Shown one piece after another: positions 1 through 4,855 of a DNA stretch of 5,162 bases; position 1 is the stretch's first letter, and each line of letters opens with the position of its first letter. A program made the position numbers and the translations under genes. Location of the stretch: contig CAIYWO010000351.1 in the NCBI GenBank assembly GCA_903929925.1, positions 1 to 5,162 on the forward strand. Direction: 5' to 3'. A model generated the notes under the pieces. That model had not been told where the DNA came from and searched no databases. It saw only the letters and a list, made by a program, of their open reading frames with translations. The DNA is from an uncultured beta proteobacterium. GTDB lineage: Bacteria; Pseudomonadota; Gammaproteobacteria; Burkholderiales; Burkholderiaceae_B.

Positions 1-26
1 GTTTCTGCACGAGCGCGTGCAGAAAC
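1..26. repeat. perfect 11-bp inverted repeat inside yraN
   Basis: GTTTCTGCACG (1-11) is the exact reverse complement of CGTGCAGAAAC (16-26), with a 4-base centre AGCG. It lies in coding sequence and encodes FLHALVQK on the minus strand. It begins at the first base of the window, so it may extend further left. No T-run follows on the visible (plus) side. The function is unknown; it may be a chance codon palindrome or a structured mRNA element. Confidence 0.8.
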
Positions 27-412
27 CAACGCGCCGCGCGCAAAATACGCCGTTGTTTGACCGAGGTGACGCTTGCCGAGGCCCCGCCGAAGCTGGCGGA
101 GGTGCGCTGTCGGACTTCCGCAAACACCAGCACCGAGCCGTCACGTACGACCAAGTCCAGCTCGCCTGCGGGACAGTGCAGCTGCCGGCCGAGCACCACA
201 CATCCGGCACGCTGCAGATGACGTTGCGCAAGGGCTTCGTAGGTATCGCCGCGCTGCTGTAGCGGCGAGCGGTTTAAAGAGGGGAGGTTCTTATCGGTTT
301 GTGGAGGTCGGGAGGAGAGCCTCGTTCGGTCGGCGCGCATGCGCGTGGCGATCGCTTTCTTTTGCGCGAGCTCCGCTTGCAAAAAGAGAGCTGTGTAGTC
401 AGGAGAAGTCAT
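1..412 (-). CDS. yraN: YraN/UPF0102 family nuclease-like protein, 3' end cut by window edge
   Basis: Reading the minus strand from ATG at 412 gives 137 codons with no stop before the left edge. The core matches the YraN (UPF0102) family: QQRGDTYEALAQRHL (residues 52-66), GELDLVV (83-89), VLVFAEVRQR (94-103), then FGG and SVKQRRILRAARWFL (117-131). Residues E59, E84, D86 and E99 sit where this family shows a restriction-endonuclease-like (PD-(D/E)xK type) fold; the usual K of the EVK motif is R101 here. The biochemical role of the family is not settled. About 35-40 C-terminal residues should lie off-window. The start is uncertain. ATG 412 is the first start after an in-frame TAG (442-440) and yields a helical, charged N-terminal extension of about 50 residues. 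ATG 340 would remove 24 residues. Neither has a clear Shine-Dalgarno. The gene is divergent from rsmI, a common neighbour pair in betaproteobacteria. Confidence 0.85.
   Translation of the reverse strand, partial: MTSPDYTALFLQAELAQKKAIATRMRADRTRLSSRPPQTDKNLPSLNRSPLQQRGDTYEALAQRHLQRAGCVVLGRQLHCPAGELDLVVRDGSVLVFAEVRQRTSASFGGASASVTSVKQRRILRAARWFLHALVQK
354..391. repeat. imperfect inverted repeat / potential long hairpin
   Basis: Bases 354-368 can pair with 374-391. The outer block GCTTTC (354-359) pairs with 386-391, including one G-U when read as plus-strand RNA. TTTTGC (360-365) pairs with GCAAAA (379-384), and GCG (366-368) with CGC (374-376), leaving a one-base bulge (385), a two-base bulge (377-378) and a 5-base loop (369-373). 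That is about 15 pairs in 38 bases. It lies within the 5' part of the longer yraN reading frame, between its two candidate start codons, and upstream of rsmI on the other strand. There is no U-tract on either side, so it is not a typical terminator. Confidence 0.5.
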
Positions 413-417
413 GTGCC

Positions 418-446
418 GTGACGAGGGGAGATAAGCCGACTACACT
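418..446 (+). promoter_or_regulatory. candidate sigma-70 promoter for rsmI
   Basis: GTGACG (418-423) matches the -35 consensus at four positions (the TGAC core). TACACT (441-446) matches the -10 consensus at four positions, with an ideal 17-base spacer. Transcription would begin near 452-454, leaving an untranslated leader of about 22 bases before the rsmI ATG. This is the best-placed pair in the short divergent spacer, but each box is only a partial match. No equally good promoter for yraN was found on the minus strand. Confidence 0.3.
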
Positions 447-475
447 GCCACAATTCGGATTCGACCCCCTTCGCC

Positions 476-1414
476 ATGACAGAAAATGTCCTACCGCAAG
501 AGCGCCCAGACGCCTGGCACAGGCTTGGTCAGAAAGTCGACGCACAACAATGGCCTACCCACACCTTGTACGTGGTGGCTACGCCGATTGGAAACTTAGG
601 CGACTTATCCCTGCGGGGGTGGCATGCCTTGCAATTGGCCGATGTCATCGCCGCAGAGGACACGCGTGCCACGCGTACTCTGCTGGATGCTTGGGGATTA
701 GATACGCCGACCATGTCTGCCCACCGTCACAATGAGGCGGGCGCAGCAGCCGATATTGTCCGAAGACTGCAGTCTGGGCAGCGCGTTGCCTTGGTGTCGG
801 ACGCTGGGTCGCCCGCGGTCAGCGACCCGGGCGGACTGGTGGTTCAAGCTGTGCGCTCGGCAGGCCTGCGCGTGATCCCGTTGCCAGGTGCGAGTGCAGT
901 GATCACGGCACTCATGGCGACTGGGGTGACGACAGATGCCTCTCCTGGTTTTGCTTTCGCCGGCTTTGCGCCCACCAAATCCATGGCGCGTCAGCGCTGG
1001 TTTCGCTATTGGACGCAGCTGGCCACGGCGGTGGTGTTTTACGAGGCGCCACACCGTATCGCTGCAAGTTTGAAAGATTTGCTGTCGGTGCTAGGACCCG
1101 ATCGGCAGGTGAGTTTGGCACGCGAATTGACCAAGCGCTTTGAGGAAGTCGCCTGTGTCACCTTAGCGGATGCACAGCAATGGCTACAAGCTGATACGCA
1201 TCGCGAGCAAGGAGAATATGTGGTCATCATCCATCCTGCACAAGCGGAGCTTGATCTTGAAGCGGCGGAGCAAGTGGATGCTGGGGTAGACGCCTGGCTA
1301 GATGCATTACTGGAAGTATTGTCGGTCAGGGATGCCGCCCGAGTCGCGGCCAAAGCGACGGGCCAGTCCCGCGACACGCTATACGCAAGAGCCTTGGCAC
1401 GTAAGGGTAGTTAA
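476..1414 (+). CDS. rsmI: 16S rRNA (cytidine(1402)-2'-O)-methyltransferase RsmI
   Basis: This is a 312-residue SAM-dependent tetrapyrrole-methylase-fold enzyme. In the RsmI family it adds the 2'-O-methyl group to C1402 in the ribosomal P site of the 30S subunit, acting in the cytoplasm. The family motifs appear in order: TPIGNLGDL (36-44), AAEDTRAT (59-66), VSDAGSPAVSDPG (107-119), PLPGASA (135-141), FYEAPHRI (188-195), ARELTKRFEE (215-224) and GEYVVII (246-252), followed by a C-terminal helical tail. The length is slightly above the usual 285-290 because about 30 residues precede the canonical LYVVATPIGN start. I kept ATG 476 because the extension is open and contains plausible protein sequence; no other ATG precedes the first motif. 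No clear Shine-Dalgarno precedes it. The gene is divergent from yraN and converges on rlpA with 20 bases between the stops. Confidence 0.96.
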   Translation: MTENVLPQERPDAWHRLGQKVDAQQWPTHTLYVVATPIGNLGDLSLRGWHALQLADVIAAEDTRATRTLLDAWGLDTPTMSAHRHNEAGAAADIVRRLQSGQRVALVSDAGSPAVSDPGGLVVQAVRSAGLRVIPLPGASAVITALMATGVTTDASPGFAFAGFAPTKSMARQRWFRYWTQLATAVVFYEAPHRIAASLKDLLSVLGPDRQVSLARELTKRFEEVACVTLADAQQWLQADTHREQGEYVVIIHPAQAELDLEAAEQVDAGVDAWLDALLEVLSVRDAARVAAKATGQSRDTLYARALARKGS

Positions 1415-1446
1415 CCGACTCGGTTGCATACGGGCTATGGCCCCGT
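1412..1446. other. two adjacent small hairpins between the convergent rsmI and rlpA stops
   Basis: AACCG ACT CGGTT (1413-1425) is a perfect 5-bp stem that includes the last two bases of the rsmI TAA. ACGGGC TATG GCCCCGT (1430-1446) forms about 6 pairs around one bulged C (1444) and spans the rlpA TAG. Neither is followed by a T-run on either strand, so they are not classical intrinsic terminators. They are the only structures at the convergent junction and could mark a bidirectional 3' end. Confidence 0.3.
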
Positions 1447-2424
1447 GACTCGTGGTGCGACACCAAGCGCATTCTCGAGGGGTGCGGCTGCTTGTGTGGC
1501 AGCCTCTGTGCTGGGAAAAGGGCCCACGCGTACGCGATGCAGGTTGCCCGCACCCAATTCGACGTTCACCGACACACCCGCTTGATTGGGCACTTGTGCT
1601 GCGGCGCGGGCAGCAATCGCCTGCGCGCGCGCCGGATCGCTAAAAGCGCCCAGTTGCAGGTATACGGATCCGGCAGCGGCCGGTGTTGCACTGGCCGGTG
1701 GTGCGGCAACGAGTGGAAGCGTTGCAACGGCGGGGGCTGCTGGGGCATTGCTCTGCGTGACTGGTGTGGTGGGCGGCAGCGGTGACGGTGGTGGCAGCGA
1801 GGTTGGCGTGGTCGTTGCTGAGGAGATTGGCCTGGCTGGGGGTGCGTTGCTAGCCAGCGCTGTGCCGTTAGCGATCTGTTCCGGCATGATGCGTTCGACG
1901 ATGACGTCAGCGCTTCCGGGCGAGAGCACGCCGAGCTTGTGGGCTGCAACGTACGACAAATCAATCACGCGTCCGCCTAAAAAAGGACCGCGGTCGTTGA
2001 TACGCAGCACAACGGTCTTGCCCGTTGTGACTCTGGTGACGCGCACATAGCTTGGAATGGGCAATGTTGGGTGGGCCGCGGTCATGCCATACATGTCGTA
2101 GCGTTCACCGTTAGAGGTGGGTTTGCCATGATATTTTTTCCCGTACCAAGAGGCAGGTCCCTGGGCACGATAAGGCTGCCCTGAGGTGTCCGGCACGTAG
2201 CGCTGACCAAAGACGCTGTAGGGATTATTTGGTCCACGCGCCAGGGGTTCGATGCGTGGCACGGCATCCGGGACTGCATCTAGGTTTGCGGGGGGATTGG
2301 CCTCGGGGCCATCATCCATGTAATAGGCCCCACCCCGACGACCGGCTCCTGAGCAGGCCGCGAGCAGCGTGCATACAAGCGCAACGATGAGGAGGCGGGC
2401 AAGGGGCGAGCCTGTCGGTCTCAT
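1435..2424 (-). CDS. rlpA: RlpA-family septal ring lytic transglycosylase, outer-membrane lipoprotein
   Basis: A 329-residue lipoprotein. Residues 1-23 form a signal peptide (basic N-terminus, hydrophobic LLIVALVCTLLAA) ending in a lipobox LAAC, so C24 is the lipidated cysteine. Ser at +2 favours outer-membrane sorting. Residues ~88-178 are the double-psi beta-barrel (GPASWYGKKYHG, TSNGERYD, TAAHPTLP, INDRGPF). E107, H118 and D144 have the same spacing as the catalytic E120/H131/D157 reported for Pseudomonas aeruginosa RlpA, which cleaves glycan strands lacking stem peptides. A Pro/Ala/Thr-rich linker (~183-250) leads to a C-terminal SPOR domain (~252-327, starting SVYLQLGAF), the module that binds denuded septal glycans. 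The start ATG overlaps the rapZ stop in TAATG with no Shine-Dalgarno, which indicates translational coupling. It is the last gene of the minus-strand group. In E. coli rlpA is found instead with mrdAB/dacA. Confidence 0.95.
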   Translation of the reverse strand: MRPTGSPLARLLIVALVCTLLAACSGAGRRGGAYYMDDGPEANPPANLDAVPDAVPRIEPLARGPNNPYSVFGQRYVPDTSGQPYRAQGPASWYGKKYHGKPTSNGERYDMYGMTAAHPTLPIPSYVRVTRVTTGKTVVLRINDRGPFLGGRVIDLSYVAAHKLGVLSPGSADVIVERIMPEQIANGTALASNAPPARPISSATTTPTSLPPPSPLPPTTPVTQSNAPAAPAVATLPLVAAPPASATPAAAGSVYLQLGAFSDPARAQAIAARAAAQVPNQAGVSVNVELGAGNLHRVRVGPFPSTEAATQAAAPLENALGVAPRVTGP

Positions 2425-3296
2425 TAGGAAAGTGTAGGTTGGTCGCGATGACGCACGAGCACGGGGCTGTGATCTGTGAAGCGTTTGCCGAGCGTTTCAA
2501 CCAAGTATACCGAGCGATGTTTACCACCGGTACAGCCAATCGCAACGGTCAGGTAGCTGCGGGTGTCTTCGGTGTAGCGTGGCAGCCATTTGCGAATAAA
2601 AGCTTCAATGTCGCTAGCCATTTGACCCACATCATCAAAGCCGGCCAGCCAGTCGGCCACGGGCTGATCTTTGCCCGTTAGTGGCCGTAAAACGGGGTCG
2701 TAGTGTGGATTGGGCAGGCAGCGCACATCGAAGACCATGTCAGCATCGCTGGGCACCCCTTTTTTGAAGGCAAACGATTCGAACGTTAGTAGCAGCGGCT
2801 TACGATCTGCCTGCACGAGGTCTCGAATCCAGGTGCGCAATTGACCTGGTGTGAGGCCTGAGGTGTCGATCACGTGGCCCAGATTGCGAAGTGGCGCGAG
2901 TTGATCCCGCTCTTGGGCGATGCACTGTTCCAGCGAGGCGGCGACGCCTTTGCGAGCAAGTCGGTCTGAAAGAGGGTGACGTCTGCGCGATTCAGAGTAG
3001 CGTTGAATTAACGTTTGATCATCTGCATCCAGAAACACAACGCGCAGTTGGGTTCCCATAGCGGATAGCGCGGTAATGATGTCGGGTAACTCATTGAGCT
3101 CACCGGGCGACCGTACGTCGATTGAAATCGCAACTCGACCCGTTGGGTCGCCGCGCATGGAGCCGATAAATTCGTGCAAAAACCGTACCGGCAGGTTGTC
3201 GACACACGTGTAGCCTGCATCTTCAAGCAAACGCAAGGCAACGGATTTGCCTGAGCCGGAGATCCCCGTGAGCAAGACGACGTTTAATTGCGGCAT
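2424..3296 (-). CDS. rapZ: RapZ/YvcJ-family P-loop nucleotide-binding regulator
   Basis: A 290-residue protein from ATG 3296 (NVVLLTGISGSGKS). An in-frame ATG further upstream at 3401 lies inside hprK and would add 35 residues with no family match, so I rejected it. The internal start has GAGGA (3307-3311) 10 bases upstream. Walker A GISGSGKS is at 11-18, CVDNLP at 31-36, RRRHPLS at 104-110, TFESFAFKKGVPSDADMVFDVR at 171-192 and GCTGGKHRSVY at 254-264, all hallmarks of the family. In E. coli RapZ binds the sRNA GlmZ, delivers it to RNase E and responds to glucosamine-6-phosphate, thereby controlling GlmS. No GlmZ is known to me in betaproteobacteria, so the local target is open. The end reads VRHRDQPTLS and lacks the basic KRK tail of E. 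coli RapZ. The hprK stop lies one base upstream (TAACATG). Confidence 0.95.
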   Translation of the reverse strand: MPQLNVVLLTGISGSGKSVALRLLEDAGYTCVDNLPVRFLHEFIGSMRGDPTGRVAISIDVRSPGELNELPDIITALSAMGTQLRVVFLDADDQTLIQRYSESRRRHPLSDRLARKGVAASLEQCIAQERDQLAPLRNLGHVIDTSGLTPGQLRTWIRDLVQADRKPLLLTFESFAFKKGVPSDADMVFDVRCLPNPHYDPVLRPLTGKDQPVADWLAGFDDVGQMASDIEAFIRKWLPRYTEDTRSYLTVAIGCTGGKHRSVYLVETLGKRFTDHSPVLVRHRDQPTLS

Positions 3297-3297
3297 G

Positions 3298-4224
3298 TTA
3301 AGGCTGTCCTCGGGCAATGGCCTCAGCCTGCCTTTGCATGAACTCGGCGAGAGTGTCGATACCGCGCAGCTTGAGAATCGTATTGCGTACAGCAGCTTCA
3401 ACTAACACGGCCAAGTTGCGTCCTGCGGCCACTTGCAACATGACTTTGCGGATCGGACAGCCGAGCATATCTTGCGTCATGTCTTGAAGGGGAAGTCGTT
3501 CAAATTTGTCCTGAGCAGTTGCCCGCACAAGATGCACGATTAGTTTTAATTTCATTTTGCGGCGCACGGAGGTTTCGCCAAAAATGGTGCGAATATTTAA
3601 CAAGCCCAAACCCCGCACTTCAAGCATATTGCGCAACAGCTCGGGGCAATGCCCTTCTACAACGTGAGGAGCTGTGCGTGAGAGGTCCACCGCATCATCG
3701 GCGACAAGGCCGTGACCGCGTGAAATAAGCTCCAGTGCGAGTTCGCTCTTGCCCAGCCCTGACTCGCCCGTAATCAGTACGCCAACCCCGAGTACATCCA
3801 TGAACACGCCATGCACGGTTGTGACCGGCGCCAAACGTCTGCTGAGGTAGATGCGTAGCAAATCGATGAGTTCAGCCGCGGGGACGGGGGTCGTGAGAAG
3901 AGGGATGTGATTGCGTTCACAGCCGTCGATTAAGTCGTCCGTGGGCGGCAAGCCATCAGCAATGAGAATCGCAGGGACACCGCCCGCCAAGAGTTCATCA
4001 AGGTGATGAATACGTCGCTTAGACTCAAAGCGAGTGTAGTAGTCCATCTCCTGCGTACCGAACACCTGAATCCGTGAGGGGTGGATCAGGTTTAAGTGGC
4101 CGATCAGATCGGCTGCGGCCATGCCGTTGTCCGGGATGAGGCGATCGGCCGCAGTTTTCCCGGCAACCCAAGTGAAGGGAATGTCTTCGGTATTGTCGTG
4201 AACCAGGTCCTGCACCGTCAGCAT
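3298..4224 (-). CDS. hprK: HPr kinase/phosphorylase
   Basis: A 308-residue protein of normal family length. In this family it phosphorylates Ser46 of HPr with ATP or pyrophosphate and also reverses the reaction. Residues 1-~128 form the N-terminal domain. The catalytic domain carries H138 in VHGVFMDV, Walker A GESGLGKS (153-160), the VADD pair D176/D177 and the HprK signature EVRGLGLLNIRTIFGE (202-217). The C-terminal part has VAAGRNLAVLVE (265-276), the GRN segment shared by HprK proteins. The key positions are offset uniformly by two from the well-studied Lactobacillus casei enzyme (H140, Walker A 155-162), so it should be active. It starts with GGAG (4230-4233) five bases before the ATG. 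It sits 43 bases after ptsN and one base before rapZ. Proteobacterial HprK usually acts in a regulatory, non-sugar-transporting PTS. The HPr and EI partners are not in the window. Confidence 0.96.
   Translation of the reverse strand: MLTVQDLVHDNTEDIPFTWVAGKTAADRLIPDNGMAAADLIGHLNLIHPSRIQVFGTQEMDYYTRFESKRRIHHLDELLAGGVPAILIADGLPPTDDLIDGCERNHIPLLTTPVPAAELIDLLRIYLSRRLAPVTTVHGVFMDVLGVGVLITGESGLGKSELALELISRGHGLVADDAVDLSRTAPHVVEGHCPELLRNMLEVRGLGLLNIRTIFGETSVRRKMKLKLIVHLVRATAQDKFERLPLQDMTQDMLGCPIRKVMLQVAAGRNLAVLVEAAVRNTILKLRGIDTLAEFMQRQAEAIARGQP
3307..3311 (-). promoter_or_regulatory. ribosome binding site that fixes the rapZ start
   Basis: GAGGA on the minus strand lies 10 bases before ATG 3296, inside the last codons of hprK. 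It supports the shorter RapZ start over the ATG at 3401. Confidence 0.55.
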
Positions 4225-4229
4225 GGTGA

Positions 4230-4233
4230 CTCC
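4230..4233 (-). promoter_or_regulatory. ribosome binding site of hprK
   Basis: GGAG on the minus strand with a 5-base spacer (TCACC) to ATG 4224. It is the clearest Shine-Dalgarno in this gene group, in contrast to ptsN and rlpA, which have none. Confidence 0.6.
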
Positions 4234-4267
4234 GTAAATGGAAAAGGTGGGTCTGCCCGCAAAAAAA

Positions 4268-4723
4268 CTAACGTATGTCTTCCGTCAATAAGGCGTGCAC
4301 GACCGCTGGGTCGGCTTCTATCGCTAAATGTGATCTGAGCGCTTCGTTAGAAAACAGGCGAGCCACTTCGGCAAGTATATCGAGATGTTGTTGCGTTGAG
4401 GCTTCTGGCGTGAGCAGAATCAACAGCTGGCCGACGGGTTGTCTGTCCGGCGCGTCAAATGGGATAGGTTTTGCGAGCCGAATAAAAGCGGCAACACCTG
4501 TCTTGAGGCCTTTGACGCGACCATGCGGGACGGCGATTCCCGAGCCCAATCCCGTTGAGCCCAAGCGCTCGCGAGCGAACAGACTTTCGTAGACGGCTGC
4601 CCGCTCGACCCCTTGATTGTTCTCGAGTAAGAGGCTCGCTTGTTCAAATACCCGCTTCTTGCTCGTTGCGGGCAAGTCGAGCACAACATTGCTTAGGGGC
4701 AAAAGGCGAGACAGGTGTTTCAT
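4268..4723 (-). CDS. ptsN: PTS IIA-like nitrogen regulatory protein EIIA(Ntr)
   Basis: A 151-residue single-domain EIIA of the fructose/mannitol family. In the nitrogen PTS it receives phosphate from NPr/HPr on a histidine and regulates other proteins (potassium transport, sigma-54-related and stress responses in studied species) rather than moving sugar. The phosphoacceptor is H67 in GIAVPHGRV (62-70). The second conserved histidine is H113 in TQQHLDILAEVARLF (110-124). SNVVLDL (11-17), SLFARERLGSTGLG (47-60) and PIPFDAPD (87-94) are also typical. MKHLSRLLPL is the standard N-terminus. No Shine-Dalgarno precedes the ATG; instead a TATAAT ends seven bases upstream. hpf lies 132 bases upstream beyond a terminator and hprK follows after 43 bases. 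A run of seven T directly follows the stop codon but has no GC-rich stem before it, so it should not end transcription. Confidence 0.96.
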   Translation of the reverse strand: MKHLSRLLPLSNVVLDLPATSKKRVFEQASLLLENNQGVERAAVYESLFARERLGSTGLGSGIAVPHGRVKGLKTGVAAFIRLAKPIPFDAPDRQPVGQLLILLTPEASTQQHLDILAEVARLFSNEALRSHLAIEADPAVVHALLTEDIR

Positions 4724-4730
4724 GCCACGA

Positions 4731-4736
4731 ATTATA
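4731..4736 (-). promoter_or_regulatory. candidate -10 box for ptsN (TATAAT)
   Basis: A perfect TATAAT lies on the minus strand with seven bases between it and the ptsN ATG, so transcription would start at or within a base or two of the initiation codon. No acceptable -35 hexamer is found with a 15-19 base spacer, and there is no TG extended -10. It sits just downstream of the hpf terminator, where an operon promoter would be needed. Confidence 0.4.
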
Positions 4737-4790
4737 GGTTGGCCCCAAGCCTACCGGTTTTATCCCCTTGTTCGCTAATGGTGATGTCAT

Positions 4791-4826
4791 ACAAAAAACA
4801 ACGCCCACCAAATACTTGGCAGGCGT
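4791..4826 (-). terminator. rho-independent terminator after hpf
   Basis: Read as minus-strand RNA, ACGCCUGCCAA (4826-4816) pairs with UUGGUGGGCGU (4811-4801) across a 4-base loop. This gives an 11-bp uninterrupted stem with two G-U pairs, followed by UGUUUUUUGU (4800-4791). On the plus strand the two wobble pairs become mismatches and there is no T-run, so the orientation is leftward, ending the hpf transcript 29 bases after its stop codon. Confidence 0.8.
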
Positions 4827-4855
4827 GGCGTTTGATGCAGGTTTGCTGTAAGCGG

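Noticed and set aside
73..735. 220-codon plus-strand reading frame across yraN and the start of rsmI
   Set aside because: It is antisense to the YraN core and overlaps rsmI in another frame. Its composition is Arg/Ala-rich and it shows no family motif.
1586..2050. 154-codon plus-strand frame opposite rlpA, rich in Gly/Ala/Val
   Set aside because: It is the antisense shadow of the Pro/Ala/Thr linker and barrel of RlpA; low complexity, no start signal.
2439..2681. 80-codon plus-strand frame opposite the end of rapZ
   Set aside because: It is antisense to the highly conserved RapZ C-terminal region and has no independent support.
3297..3401. 35-residue N-terminal extension of RapZ from ATG 3401
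   Set aside because: It lies wholly within hprK, has no family resemblance, and a ribosome binding site supports ATG 3296.
4261..4267. Run of seven T on the minus strand right after the ptsN stop, as a possible terminator
   Set aside because: No GC-rich stem precedes it; the end of ptsN does not fold into a convincing hairpin.
4750..4775. Possible sigma-54 (-24/-12) promoter upstream of ptsN, given the expected rpoN neighbour
   Set aside because: No TGGCAC-N5-TTGC-like pair with the required GG/GC spacing is present in 4724-4790.
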